The notes under the pieces were generated by a model, which was not told the origin of the DNA, searched no databases, and saw nothing but the letters and a program-made list of their open reading frames with translations. Positions 1 through 8,946 of a DNA stretch of 64,000 nt are shown one piece after another. A program made the translations under genes and the position numbers. The stretch lies in NCBI GenBank assembly GCA_040830725.1, contig JBFOMG010000013.1:124001-188000 (forward strand). Reading direction: 5' to 3'. Numbering within the stretch: the stretch's first letter is position 1; each line of letters starts with the position of its first letter. The stretch comes from JAWKWH01 sp040830725. Lineage in GTDB: Bacteria > Pseudomonadota > Alphaproteobacteria > Rhizobiales > Rhizobiaceae.

Positions 1-9
1 TTTGGCCAT
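1..9 (-). CDS. Possible start of dctQ (TRAP small permease), cut by window edge
   Basis: Only three codons (M-A-K) lie in the window, on the minus strand, 92 bases downstream of the dctP stop. A purine-rich GGGGA stands just upstream of the ATG. In TRAP loci the small membrane subunit DctQ usually follows DctP, so that is the expected identity, but nothing in three codons can prove it. This call rests on position only. Confidence 0.3.
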
Positions 10-40
10 CTTAGTCCCCGATTGGATGGCTGGAAGGAGA

Positions 41-67
41 ACCGCGCGAAAACAGGTCCCGCGCGGT
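41..67 (-). other. Intergenic hairpin after dctP
   Basis: ACCGCGCG (41-48) and CGCGCGGT (60-67) are perfect inverted arms around an 11-base loop, 35 bases past the dctP stop. No T-run follows on either strand. It may be an mRNA-stabilising or attenuating stem that raises the level of dctP message over the permease genes, which is common in binding-protein operons. This role is inference. Confidence 0.45.
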
Positions 68-101
68 TATAATTCAGTTCGTCACGCAGGTGACGTCCGG
101 C

Positions 102-1106
102 TCAGCTTGCTTCGTTGGCCGCTTGAGCTGCGTTGATCAGATTTTCGCCGATATCGCCCTGAAATTTTTCCCAGACAGGTTTCAAGGCGTCGACCCAAGC
201 CTGGCGTTGATCCGCGGTCAGGGTCCGAACTTCGCCACCGGCCTCAATGATCTTCTGCTTGTTGGCTTCATTGACCGCCGTCGATTCCTTGTTCCGCAGC
301 TCCGTCACTTCCTTCAGGATCGTCGCGAGCTGGTCGCGGACATCCCCGTCAAGACCTTCCCACCATTCGTCGGACGTCACAACGAGATAGTCGATAATGC
401 CGTGATTGGTCTCGGTCACACCGTCCTGCACTTCGAAGAACTTCTTGCCGTAAATGTTTGACCAGGTGTTTTCCTGACCGTCGATGACCTTTGTCTGCAG
501 GCCGCCATAGACTTCCTTGAACGACATTTTCTGAGGATTGGCGCCAAGCTGTTCAAACTGCGCCACCAGCACATCTGACGCCTGCACGCGGAACTTCAAT
601 CCGGCAGCGTCTTCAGGTTTAAGCAGCGGCTTGTTTGCAGACATCTGCTTCATGCCATTGTGCCAGAACGCCAATCCTTTCAATCCGCGCCTGACCATGG
701 AGTCCTTCAGAGCCTGACCAGCGTCGGAATTCTGGAACCGGTCGACCGCATTGATGTCCTGGAACATGAAGGGCAGGTCGAATATCCTGAACTTCTTGGT
801 GAATTTTTCGAATTTCGACAACGATGGGGCGGCCAGATGGACATCGCCGTTCAACAGGGCTTCGAGCACCTTGTTGTCATCATAAAGCGTCGAATTCGGA
901 AACACTTCCATACAGGCCTTGCCGTTCATTTCGGCGTTCACCCGCTCTGCCAGCAAGGTGGCGGCAATACCCTTGGGGTGCTTGTCGGTATTGGTGACGT
1001 GGCTGAACTTGATGACCATCTCACCATCGTCGCAAGCCGCCGCTGCACCGGTGGCCGTGATAGCCAATACACTTGCCGCAGCTGCGGCCATTTTCAGAAA
1101 TTTCAT
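102..1106 (-). CDS. dctP: TRAP transporter solute-binding protein, DctP family
   Basis: Periplasmic binding protein of a tripartite ATP-independent periplasmic transporter, expected to capture C4-dicarboxylates (succinate, fumarate, malate) and hand them to the DctQM permease. The 334-residue product has a clear signal peptide (MKFLKMAAAA... to ATGAAA) and the DctP-fold landmarks: an early VIKFSHV strand, a central LKFRVQ stretch and the downstream QENTWSNIY. The ATG at 1106 was chosen over an upstream in-frame start because it begins the signal peptide and carries a strong GGAGG 6-7 bases upstream. The regulatory pair dctB-dctD lies just upstream on the same strand, supporting dicarboxylate as ligand. 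I could not find a convincing -24/-12 sigma-54 promoter in the 202-base gap upstream. Confidence 0.92.
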   Translation of the reverse strand: MKFLKMAAAAASVLAITATGAAAACDDGEMVIKFSHVTNTDKHPKGIAATLLAERVNAEMNGKACMEVFPNSTLYDDNKVLEALLNGDVHLAAPSLSKFEKFTKKFRIFDLPFMFQDINAVDRFQNSDAGQALKDSMVRRGLKGLAFWHNGMKQMSANKPLLKPEDAAGLKFRVQASDVLVAQFEQLGANPQKMSFKEVYGGLQTKVIDGQENTWSNIYGKKFFEVQDGVTETNHGIIDYLVVTSDEWWEGLDGDVRDQLATILKEVTELRNKESTAVNEANKQKIIEAGGEVRTLTADQRQAWVDALKPVWEKFQGDIGENLINAAQAANEAS

Positions 1107-1308
1107 GCTAATCCTCCTGCTAGAAACTGCGCCCGAACATTTTCCAGGCGAAGTTGAGGCAATTGGATCAACAAAAACCTTGCACGGCAAGCTTCTGGTT
1201 GGATGCAGTTCGAATTAAGAGCAATATTCCGATCACGATGGGTGGAAATGGTAACATCTGCGTCGAATCATGGGCGGATTACGTGACAGCCGGCGGTGCC
1301 GTTTCCCT

Positions 1309-2667
1309 TTATTGCCTGGAGCGACCTGTAAATTCGGCCTTGTCGAGACCGTGCTTCAGCATTTTCTCATAAAGTGATTTGCGCGACAGACCCAACGCCT
1401 CATGCGTCTCCTTCAGCACGCCGTCATGGGCCGCCAACTCTGCTGCGATGACCTTCTTTTCGAAGGCGGCGACCCGTTCGGACAGTTTCTGTTTGGTATC
1501 CTGGGTCATTTCCATTTCCGCGTTCCCGAGACCCAGCACATACCGGTCGGCTTCATTTCGAAGCTGCCTCACATTTCCCGGCCACTCACGCAGCCCGAGT
1601 TCCGCCAACAATGAGGACGGGATCTCGGGAAATTCGCGCCGATAACGCCGCGCCGCTTCATTGGCCAGTTGAATAAACAGCCTGGGAATGTCTTCGCGCC
1701 TGTCGCGAAGCGGAGGCATTGTCACCGTTATCCGCCCCAGCCGGTAGAACAGATCTTGCCGGAACCGGCCGGCATCGACGGCCTCCTGCAAGTTGGCCTG
1801 ACTTGCCGACAGGAACCGAACATCCAGCTTGATCGGCTCGTTCGAACCCAGGCGGGTAATCATTCCCTCCTCAATGACCCGCAGCAGCTTGACCTGAAGG
1901 TCCGGGGTCATGGTTTCAATTTCATCGAGAAACAAAGTCCCGCCGCGTGCGTGCTCGAATTTTCCGTAACGTGCCCGCAACGCTCCCGGAAATGCACCAA
2001 TTTCGTGACCGAACAATTCACTCTCGATCTGGTCCGCGGGGAGCGCACCGCAGTTGATGGCGACAAACGGCTTGTCTGACCGGTGCGAAAGCGCATGAAT
2101 TGCCCGGGCGGCGACTTCCTTGCCGGTACCGGTCTCTCCGACAACCAGGACTTCGGCATCCGTTGACGCGATGGCGCGGAGGGTCTTCCTGAGTTCGATC
2201 ATCGGCTGCGTCCGGCCTGTCAGCCGTGTCTCCAGATCGTCACGCTTGGTCAGGTTGGACCGAAGTTCGCGATTTTCAAGCGTCAACCGTCTTTTGTCGA
2301 TTGCACGCCGGGCCACTTCGATCAGGTGGTCAGGTGCGAAGGGTTTTTCGATGAAATCATAGGCGCCTGCCCGCATCGCACTGACCGCCATTTGTATGTC
2401 GCCGTGTCCGGTGATCAACACCACAGGCAGTTCAAAGTCGATTTCCAGCACTCTCTTCATCAGCGCCATCCCGTCCATCACCGGCATGCGCAGGTCCGAG
2501 ATGATGATCCCGCCAAAATTTCTGGTGATCCGTTCAAGCGCCGCCTCGGCAGCGCCAAAGCAGCTCGCAGTCAGTCCGGCCAACTCGAATGATTGCTGCG
2601 CTGCCAGCCTCAGATGTTCCTCGTCATCGACAAATATGATCTCGTGGTCGTCTTTCTCAGGGGTCAC
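1309..2667 (-). CDS. dctD: C4-dicarboxylate response regulator, sigma-54 activator DctD
   Basis: Two-component response regulator that activates sigma-54 promoters of dicarboxylate transport genes. Domain order: receiver (residues 8-120, phospho-acceptor D58 in ISDLRMP, K108), AAA+ central domain (Walker A GETGTGKE 177-184, Walker B GGTLFLDE 242-249), then a Fis-type helix-turn-helix at the C terminus. The sigma-54 contact loop reads GAFPGA at 224-229 instead of the canonical GAFTGA. The GTG start at 2667 overlaps the dctB stop by four bases (GTGA), so translation is probably coupled. Paired with dctB and next to dctP, the assignment as DctD is strong; only the loop variant leaves doubt about normal activity. 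Confidence 0.93.
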   Translation of the reverse strand: MTPEKDDHEIIFVDDEEHLRLAAQQSFELAGLTASCFGAAEAALERITRNFGGIIISDLRMPVMDGMALMKRVLEIDFELPVVLITGHGDIQMAVSAMRAGAYDFIEKPFAPDHLIEVARRAIDKRRLTLENRELRSNLTKRDDLETRLTGRTQPMIELRKTLRAIASTDAEVLVVGETGTGKEVAARAIHALSHRSDKPFVAINCGALPADQIESELFGHEIGAFPGALRARYGKFEHARGGTLFLDEIETMTPDLQVKLLRVIEEGMITRLGSNEPIKLDVRFLSASQANLQEAVDAGRFRQDLFYRLGRITVTMPPLRDRREDIPRLFIQLANEAARRYRREFPEIPSSLLAELGLREWPGNVRQLRNEADRYVLGLGNAEMEMTQDTKQKLSERVAAFEKKVIAAELAAHDGVLKETHEALGLSRKSLYEKMLKHGLDKAEFTGRSRQ

Positions 2668-4508
2668 TCGGCAGCGCTCCTGATCGCATCGGCACGCTTC
2701 AATGTCACATTGAACACGGCTCCCCCACCGGGGTGATTGGCAGCGCTGAGACGGCCACCAAAATCCTGAATGATGTTGAATGAAATCGATAATCCGAGGC
2801 CTAGGCCCTCATTGACATCCTTCGTCGTGTAAAACGGATCGAATATTTGCTCGATCTCGGTCTGGCCGATTCCCCTCCCGAAATCACGAACGACGACTTG
2901 CACTTCGTCGCCCTCGAATTCGGCAGTAACCTCTACTCGCTGTTTTGGCAGCGAGACCATCGCGTCAAGGGCGTTGTTGACAAGATTGACCAGCACCTGT
3001 TGCAGACGCACCGATCCGCCGACGACCATCACCGGCTGTTCAAATTCCTGAATTTCCAGTTCGGCTCCGGTTTCCTTCAGACGCGCACTCATGATCTGGC
3101 TGACGGCATCGAATACGTCGGCGAGATTTGCGGTTTCAAATTTCTGTTTGGGTTTCCGCGCGAAATTCCGCAGATGCTGGCCAAGTTCGGCCATGCGGTC
3201 GGCCATGTCGGAAATGCGGCCGATATTGTCAGTGGCCTGTTCTGCTTTTCCCAGGTTGAGATACGCCTTGGCATTGTCGGCATAAGACTTGATCGCGGCC
3301 AGCGGCTGGTTGAGTTCGTGCGACAAAGCAGCTGACATCTGGCCGAGTGCTGCCAGTTTTCCCGCTTGAATCAATTCGCGTTGCGTGGAGCGCAGCTGCT
3401 CTTCTGCATTGGTGCGTTCCTTTACTTCAATCGTCAGTTGGCTGTTCGCTTCGTTCAGGTCGCGTGTCCGCTCCTTGACCCGCAGTTCCAGTTCCTCCCG
3501 ACCGCGCCGCTGGCGTTCGAAGTCACTCAAAAGCCGCCGGCGTCTTTGGAGCACAACACCGGCAAGCAGGGCCAGCAGCAGCATTGCAAGCAGAACGACC
3601 GCCATGACCGTTGCTGCACTTCCGGTGACAGAGGCCGTTGGTGTCAGCACGTGCAATGTCAGGCCGACATTGGACACGGGTTGGTTGCCGGAAAGATATG
3701 CCCTGGTTTGCTGGCCTTCGCCGATATTCCAGCGGGATGGGTTCTGCCCTGGAAATTCACTGATCTCGACGGGGAGTGCAGCCAACCGGTCCGCCGGGTA
3801 TTGACGCGATTCAATGATTTCCTGCCGTTGAGCGTCGCTCAATGGCATCAGCGAATTGAACAGCCATTCCGCTTCACTTGCCATGAAAATGATGCCGGAC
3901 GGGTCGGTAACAAGCACGCGTGTCGCCGAGCCTCGCCAACTGTCTTCGATGGCTTCCACCTCTATCTTGACCGCCACTACACCGATGATTTTTTTGTCGG
4001 CACGAACCGGTGCGGAAAAGAAGAAGCCGCGTTTCAAAGATGTGATCCCGAAAGCGTAATAGAGGGCCGGCCGGCCGGCCATGGCGTCGGAAAAATACGG
4101 TCTGAACGCAAAATTTCTGCCGGTGAAAGACTTGTCGGTGTCGAAATTGCTGGCGGCGACGGTAAGACCGGTCCTGTCCATGACGTAGATGTCTGAAGCG
4201 CGGATATCCGAAACGATGCGCTTCAGTTCCAGGTTGACGGCAAGCGTGTCGTCAGACTGTGCTTGTTTCGACAATAGCCGTGCAACTTCGTTTTTGTCGG
4301 CTATCAACGCCGGAAGCGGTTCATAGCGGCTAAGCGCTCCTTCCAGACCGGCAGCGACCAGCCTGAGCGTTGCCTGGTTTTGTTCTGCCAGCCGTCCAAG
4401 GAAAAACCGCTCAGCGGTGCTGAAGCTGACCCAGGCAGCGCCGCACAGTGCCGCCAGGAAAACCAGAGATAGAGCAATACGCCTTGGTGATCTCCACATA
4501 CGTATCAT
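2664..4508 (-). CDS. dctB: C4-dicarboxylate sensor histidine kinase DctB
   Basis: Membrane sensor kinase for dicarboxylates and partner of DctD. Residues 11-30 form the first transmembrane helix, about 35-290 the periplasmic double-PAS sensor, and 300-320 the second helix. A coiled-coil linker rich in Arg and Glu (about 325-375) follows. The DHp domain has the H-box SHELNQPLAAI with H397, and the ATPase domain has the N box (NLVNNALDAM) and G boxes (DFGRGIG, GLGLGLSI). The length of 614 residues is normal for DctB. It is the first gene of the dctB-dctD pair. The start at 4508 has only a weak ribosome-binding site; M4 is a possible alternative. Confidence 0.93.
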   Translation of the reverse strand: MIRMWRSPRRIALSLVFLAALCGAAWVSFSTAERFFLGRLAEQNQATLRLVAAGLEGALSRYEPLPALIADKNEVARLLSKQAQSDDTLAVNLELKRIVSDIRASDIYVMDRTGLTVAASNFDTDKSFTGRNFAFRPYFSDAMAGRPALYYAFGITSLKRGFFFSAPVRADKKIIGVVAVKIEVEAIEDSWRGSATRVLVTDPSGIIFMASEAEWLFNSLMPLSDAQRQEIIESRQYPADRLAALPVEISEFPGQNPSRWNIGEGQQTRAYLSGNQPVSNVGLTLHVLTPTASVTGSAATVMAVVLLAMLLLALLAGVVLQRRRRLLSDFERQRRGREELELRVKERTRDLNEANSQLTIEVKERTNAEEQLRSTQRELIQAGKLAALGQMSAALSHELNQPLAAIKSYADNAKAYLNLGKAEQATDNIGRISDMADRMAELGQHLRNFARKPKQKFETANLADVFDAVSQIMSARLKETGAELEIQEFEQPVMVVGGSVRLQQVLVNLVNNALDAMVSLPKQRVEVTAEFEGDEVQVVVRDFGRGIGQTEIEQIFDPFYTTKDVNEGLGLGLSISFNIIQDFGGRLSAANHPGGGAVFNVTLKRADAIRSAAE

Positions 4509-4574
4509 TCAACAACGCCGAGGCGCTCGTGGCAATTGTCAGGCGGTAATCGTCGGAAAAGTAGGTGTCGCTGC

Positions 4575-5183
4575 TCAGTCTACCGAGCCGACAAACGGAT
4601 TGTTGAAACCGTCTATGGTAACCCAGCGGCCGGTATGATTGCTCGCCTGCCGTTTCAGATACCAATAACCGGTTTCTTCCCAGGGTTTGACCCGGTCTGT
4701 CAGATTGTCGAGCACGAAATCACCCCTGTCGGTCCGGACCGTCAGAATTGCGTGGCCTTCGCCATCCGGCTTGCGCGCAACCGTGATCAGCAGGTTCGAA
4801 AGCGACACGCCGAGAGCCTGCAATTGCCGGCGTTTCTCCAGCACGTAGTCCTCACAATCACCGGCGCCGTTTGGGTACGCCCAAACCTCGTCCTTGCCGT
4901 AGATATCATAGTCGTTCATCGGCTGGATCTGGCTGTTGACCGTGACATTGATCCTGACCATTTCCCGCCAGAGTTTCTTGGTCAGCCTTTGCGGGCCGTA
5001 ATCCATTGGGCGGATACGGCATTCAGACGGCGTGCGTCTGCAGAATTCATAATGCCCGATTGGTTGTGACGTGTAGCTGCCAACCGTCATCGGACTGGCC
5101 GAATTGGCAGGCGTCGGTCCAATGGCAGAGAGCACCATTAAAGCCGCAGCGGTACTCGAAACAATGTTGCGCATCGCTGACAT
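4575..5183 (-). CDS. Transglutaminase-like cysteine protease (BTLCP family), exported
   Basis: 202-residue member of the bacterial transglutaminase-like cysteine proteinase family (DUF920), common in Rhizobiales and predicted to act in the periplasm. An N-terminal signal peptide (about residues 1-29, ending ANSA) is visible. The catalytic triad is readable as C110 (GAGDCEDY), H144 (EGHAIL) and D159 (FVLDNL). Substrates are unknown for most members; some relatives act with LapD/LapG-like surface adhesin control, but no such partner is next to it here. It stands alone between dctB and phaZ. M4 is an alternative start. Confidence 0.85.
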   Translation of the reverse strand: MSAMRNIVSSTAAALMVLSAIGPTPANSASPMTVGSYTSQPIGHYEFCRRTPSECRIRPMDYGPQRLTKKLWREMVRINVTVNSQIQPMNDYDIYGKDEVWAYPNGAGDCEDYVLEKRRQLQALGVSLSNLLITVARKPDGEGHAILTVRTDRGDFVLDNLTDRVKPWEETGYWYLKRQASNHTGRWVTIDGFNNPFVGSVD

Positions 5184-5299
5184 GCGATGTCCTCCGCTTC
5201 CCCGTATTTATTAACAAAACGTTAATTGGTGGGGTCGCAGAGAGTCAATGCGAGCGGCTGGTATAGTTAAATTATGGTTACCAGGACTGACGTGGCCGA

Positions 5300-6571
5300 T
5301 TATCCGGATTTGACCAGTTTCAGATGACCTTTGTTCCGGTTCTGTTTGCTGTGGGTTTTCACGAAATCGACAATGATCGGAAGGATTTCGGCGCGGAATC
5401 GCGATCCGTTGAACACGCCGTAATGGCCGACATCCTTTTGCAGGTGATGCCGGCGCTTCTTCTTTGGAATGTTGATGCAAAGATGCTGGGCCGCCTCCGT
5501 TTGGCCAACGCCGGAAATGTCGTCGTTTTCACCCTCAACGGTCAAAAGCGCGACGTTGCGGATTTCTGTCGGATCAACCGGTTCGCCACGGTGCATTAGC
5601 TCACCTTTGGGCAAGGCATGCTCAATGAACACCTTTTCCACGGTTTCCAGGTAAAATTCCGCAGTCAGATCCATCACCGCCAGGTATTCATCGTAAAAAT
5701 CACGATGCTTTTCGGCGGAATCACCGTCATTCTTGACCAGATGCAGGAAGAAGTCCTTGTGGGCGATCAGGTGCCGGTCGAGATTCATGCCCATAAATCC
5801 TGAAAGCTGCAGGAAACCCGGATAAACGTCACGCATGAAACCCGGATGTGGCCACGGTACCTGCATGATCACATTGTCGCGGAACCAGTCGAGGTCCTTG
5901 TCTTCGGCCAGATTATTGACCGCTGTCGGATTGACACGGGTATCGATCGGTCCGCCCATCAGGGTCATCGTGGCCGGTGCAAACCGGTCGCCGTGGCGCT
6001 CCATGACAGATGCTGCCGCGAGCACCGGCACTGAAGGCTGGCAAACCGCCATCACATGGCAACCTTCGCCAAGAGCATGAAGAATTTCAATAACATAGTC
6101 GATATAGTCATCGAGACCGAAATGGCCTTCCGACACCGGCACCATGCGCGCATCAACCCAGTCGGTAATGTAGACCTCGGCATGCGGCAGCAAGGCCTCC
6201 ACCGTTCCGCGCAACAGCGTGGCGTAGTGACCGGACATGGGAGCAACAATGACGATTTTCTCATCCGGTTCGCGATCAGGCGGCAACAACCGCTCAAAGT
6301 GCAGCAAATTGCAAAACGGGCGCGACCACACCGTCTTTTCGACAACCGGAACGGTATTTCCGTCCACGATCGTTTCGGTCAGGCCAAACTCCGGCTTGGC
6401 GTACCGCCGGGTGCTGCGCTCGAACATTTCGGCCATCGCCGCGGCCGTCCTGCCCAGCGGTGTGCGCGACATCGGATTGAGTGGATTGGTATAAAAAAGC
6501 TTGGTAGCGTCGGCAACGGCCCGGAACGGTTGCAGTGCAGCATGATTCATTTCGTAAAACCGATAATACAT
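5300..6571 (-). CDS. phaZ: Intracellular polyhydroxyalkanoate depolymerase PhaZ
   Basis: Cytoplasmic enzyme that hydrolyses stored poly-3-hydroxybutyrate granules to hydroxybutyrate units. The 423-residue alpha/beta-hydrolase starts MYYRFYEMNHAAL, the typical PhaZ N terminus, which is why the ATG at 6571 is preferred over the GTG one codon upstream. The nucleophile region reads AVCQPSVP with C177 in place of the usual lipase-box serine, as in the Ralstonia PhaZ1 group. A VGHYGVFNGSRF block near the C terminus supplies the catalytic histidine. It is monocistronic, with a 116-base gap to the upstream protease gene. Confidence 0.93.
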   Translation of the reverse strand: MYYRFYEMNHAALQPFRAVADATKLFYTNPLNPMSRTPLGRTAAAMAEMFERSTRRYAKPEFGLTETIVDGNTVPVVEKTVWSRPFCNLLHFERLLPPDREPDEKIVIVAPMSGHYATLLRGTVEALLPHAEVYITDWVDARMVPVSEGHFGLDDYIDYVIEILHALGEGCHVMAVCQPSVPVLAAASVMERHGDRFAPATMTLMGGPIDTRVNPTAVNNLAEDKDLDWFRDNVIMQVPWPHPGFMRDVYPGFLQLSGFMGMNLDRHLIAHKDFFLHLVKNDGDSAEKHRDFYDEYLAVMDLTAEFYLETVEKVFIEHALPKGELMHRGEPVDPTEIRNVALLTVEGENDDISGVGQTEAAQHLCINIPKKKRRHHLQKDVGHYGVFNGSRFRAEILPIIVDFVKTHSKQNRNKGHLKLVKSG

Positions 6572-6690
6572 CACGTTGCCCGAATTACCGGTTTTGAATC
6601 AGACTGATTCGCCCGGCCCTCTGTTGTTGCTCTGCAGCAAAGGTAACACGTTAAACGTCTATTGCAATGCACCATTCGGAGAATTGCCGA

Positions 6691-7215
6691 TTACCCCAAC
6701 GTGAGCCGCAACAACGCACGCTCGGCAGGATTCACGTTTTCCGGCACCTCCTGATTGAACAGCTCGACCAGAACCGAAACGGCTTCTCCCAACGGGACTT
6801 CCTGAAAACCATGCCGCAAGTAGAACGGCATGTTGAAGGGCACATCGCGGAATGTGGACAGCCAGATCGCCGGAAATCCTTCCTGTTCCGCGATTGCTAT
6901 CATCTTTCGAAGCAGGGCGGTCCCAATTCCCTTTCGACCGTGAACAGGATCGACCGTCATTTGTCGCAAATAAAGATGCTTTCCGTAGGGCTGCATCGCG
7001 GCGTATCCGACCGGAAGGCCAGTTTCTTCCTCAACTGCGACTGCAAGCGTTGCGTCAGCGAAAATAGCCGCAAATTTTTCGGAATCGCACGGTTCTTCCC
7101 CGGCAATCTGAGGATAGCCATGTTCGGCAAAGCGTTGATCGGCCGCATGCTCGACCCGGCACAGAATTGCAGCATCCTGTGGGCGGTATGGGCGAAGCCG
7201 GTACCCGGACTGCAG
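6691..7215 (-). CDS. GNAT acetyltransferase with apparent CTG start
   Basis: N-acetyltransferase of the GNAT superfamily, substrate unknown. The fold is complete: N-terminal YRLRPYRPQDA, then LYLRQMTVDPVHGRKGIGTALL (acetyl-CoA loop with GRKGIGTA), then FYLRHGF. The frame is open from the TGA at 7219-7221, which is the stop of the upstream DUF1330 gene in this same frame, and no ATG, GTG or TTG precedes the conserved N terminus. The only good candidate is CTG at 7213-7215, seven bases after a GGGAGA. With it the protein has 174 residues, normal for the family. The internal ATG at 6996 would give only 101 residues and delete half the domain. Confidence 0.75.
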   Translation of the reverse strand: MQSGYRLRPYRPQDAAILCRVEHAADQRFAEHGYPQIAGEEPCDSEKFAAIFADATLAVAVEEETGLPVGYAAMQPYGKHLYLRQMTVDPVHGRKGIGTALLRKMIAIAEQEGFPAIWLSTFRDVPFNMPFYLRHGFQEVPLGEAVSVLVELFNQEVPENVNPAERALLRLTLG

Positions 7216-7218
7216 CGA

Positions 7219-7512
7219 TCAGTCTCCCGCGCCCTCGACCACGATCATCTCCGCATCCGCCACTTCCTGCCGGATGGCGGCTGCCGCCTGATATTCGTCG
7301 GAATTGTAGCAGTCGACCGCATGTTGCAGCGAAGGAAATTCGATCACGACATTGCGCTTGCGATGCTGACCTTCGAGCGGATGAAAGGCACCGCCGCGGG
7401 CCAGAAAGTTCGCGCCGTAGCGCTCAAATGCCGGTCTGGCGGTCGAAATATAATCCTTGTAGCGCTCTTCATCGCGAACATCGACGCGCGCAATCCAGTA
7501 TCCCTTTGGCAT
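7219..7512 (-). CDS. DUF1330 family protein
   Basis: 97-residue dimeric ferredoxin-like-fold protein of the DUF1330 family; biochemical role not established. Family landmarks are the N-terminal MPKGYWIARVDV, the RYGANFLARGG turn, RNVVIEFPS, and SDEYQAAAAIR near the end. Its length is normal, so the terminal TGA is a natural stop even though the next gene (GNAT) continues in the same frame beyond it. It lies 21 bases downstream of pyrF on the same strand and is probably cotranscribed with it. Confidence 0.88.
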   Translation of the reverse strand: MPKGYWIARVDVRDEERYKDYISTARPAFERYGANFLARGGAFHPLEGQHRKRNVVIEFPSLQHAVDCYNSDEYQAAAAIRQEVADAEMIVVEGAGD

Positions 7513-7533
7513 GGAAAAACTCCTGTTGAATGG

Positions 7534-8229
7534 TTACGCCGAAGCCATCTCGGCGACAATTGAATTGGCTGCGGTCCGCCTGTCGTCAGCGCCGATGATA
7601 GGCCGGGCAACGACAAGGTGTGAAGCCCCGTCGCGAATGGCGTCGGCAGGGGTAACCACCCGTTTCTGATCTCCGTGTGCGGCGCCTGCGGGCCTGATTC
7701 CGGGCGTAACAACAGCCATATCCTGTCCGACGATTGCCCGCACTCTGGCAGCTTCGGCCGCAGAGCAGACAATCCCGCCCATCCCGGCAGCAACAGCATC
7801 AGAGGCCCTTTGGGCAACGAGGTCGGCTGCGCCGGCGGTATAACCGGCAGCTGCGAGGTCCTTGTCGTCCATTGAAGTCAGGACAGTAACGCCCAACAAG
7901 CACAATCCGGAGCCCGACGCCGCTGCCACAGCGGCGCGCATGGCCTTGGGATAGGCATGAATTGTCAGCATCGAAACGCCCATTTTGGCGACATTCTCGA
8001 CACCCTTTGCAACGGTGTTATCGATGTCGAGCAACTTCATATCGAGAAAGACCTGTTTGCCGTCTTTGACAAGATCACGGGCAAATTCCAGCCCGCCTGC
8101 AAAGACCAGCTGATAGCCGATCTTGTAGAAACCTGCTGCATCGCCGATCTCCGATACGGCCAATTCGGCCTCGCGGACAGTCGGCAGGTCCAGACCGACG
8201 ATCAGCCTGTTGCGGATGCTGTCACTCAT
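7534..8229 (-). CDS. pyrF: Orotidine 5'-phosphate decarboxylase PyrF
   Basis: Last step of de novo UMP synthesis: decarboxylates OMP to UMP in the cytoplasm. 231-residue TIM barrel with the catalytic DxKxxD array D63-K65-D68 (FLDMKLLDID), N-terminal IVGLDLPT substrate loop, and C-terminal phosphate-binding VVARPIIGADD. Its start overlaps the stop of the upstream FMN reductase gene by four bases (ATGA), and DUF1330 and GNAT follow closely, so these four genes form one minus-strand unit. Confidence 0.96.
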   Translation of the reverse strand: MSDSIRNRLIVGLDLPTVREAELAVSEIGDAAGFYKIGYQLVFAGGLEFARDLVKDGKQVFLDMKLLDIDNTVAKGVENVAKMGVSMLTIHAYPKAMRAAVAAASGSGLCLLGVTVLTSMDDKDLAAAGYTAGAADLVAQRASDAVAAGMGGIVCSAAEAARVRAIVGQDMAVVTPGIRPAGAAHGDQKRVVTPADAIRDGASHLVVARPIIGADDRRTAANSIVAEMASA

Positions 8230-8816
8230 GCATTTGCCTTCTCAGACAATAGTACGGCATGCCGGCAAAGGGTTGAGCAGACTTTTTCCATCAATCCGGC
8301 TGTGCGCTCGTCGATCAGATTGCCCTCGGCATCGAAAGCATCACCTGCTCCGCCGACCGAACATTGGGGCGTGATGACCTCCAATCCGACATTCATCAGG
8401 ATTGGCCGCAGATGGTTCAGCGCACGAATGCCTCCCAGTTTGCCCGGTGATGAAGCACAAATCGCGACAATTTTTCCCTGATAGGGTTTGAGCGGCAGGT
8501 CACCGTCCTTGCTAATTCGGCTCACCCAATCGATCGCGTTTTTCAACAGTGGTGGAATGGAAGAATTGTATTCCGGCGTAGCGATCAGCATTCCGTCATG
8601 ATCGGCGACCAGCCGCCCGAGCCGCATGGCACCATCCGGAACACCTTCAGCGTCTTCCAGATCCTGGTCAAGAATGGGCATCGCGTAGTCTGCTAGCGAA
8701 ATGTGGGTGACTTCAGCCCCTTGTCGCGCCAGCTCGGCGGCAGCGGCACCGGCGGTCTTGCCACTGTAAGCGCTGGTTCTGTTCGATCCGGCAAATACAA
8801 GAATTTTGGGTTTCAT
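8226..8816 (-). CDS. NAD(P)H-dependent FMN reductase family
   Basis: Flavodoxin-like quinone/azo/chromate reductase of the YieF/ChrR group: two-electron reduction of quinones or other acceptors using bound FMN. 196 residues. The N-terminal FAGSNRTSAYSGK loop binds the FMN phosphate and the ATPEYNSSIPPLLKNAIDW signature is diagnostic of the family. It is translationally coupled to pyrF. A divergent SDR gene lies upstream with 130 bases between the two starts. The true acceptor is not predictable. Confidence 0.88.
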   Translation of the reverse strand: MKPKILVFAGSNRTSAYSGKTAGAAAAELARQGAEVTHISLADYAMPILDQDLEDAEGVPDGAMRLGRLVADHDGMLIATPEYNSSIPPLLKNAIDWVSRISKDGDLPLKPYQGKIVAICASSPGKLGGIRALNHLRPILMNVGLEVITPQCSVGGAGDAFDAEGNLIDERTAGLMEKVCSTLCRHAVLLSEKANA

Positions 8817-8946
8817 GGCGAGTCTGTTTCCGCATATTGCTGCGGGTCCGGTTACCGCGAAGCTGCCATTGGGTCAATTACCCGGTGTTGACGAGACAAA
8901 CGTCATTCTTCAAGTTCCGGCGAACTTGCGAAACGGGAACTTCGAC

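Noticed and set aside
1107..1308. Sigma-54 promoter expected before dctP
   Set aside because: I checked for GG-N10-GC on the minus strand and found no element with acceptable flanking bases.
3366..4196. Plus-strand open frame of 276 codons opposite dctB
   Set aside because: Antisense to a complete histidine kinase; the translation is low in hydrophobic order and lacks motifs.
6957..7175. 72-codon frame starting at ATG 7175
   Set aside because: Out of frame with the GNAT domain; the product has no match and would compete with the clear GNAT frame.
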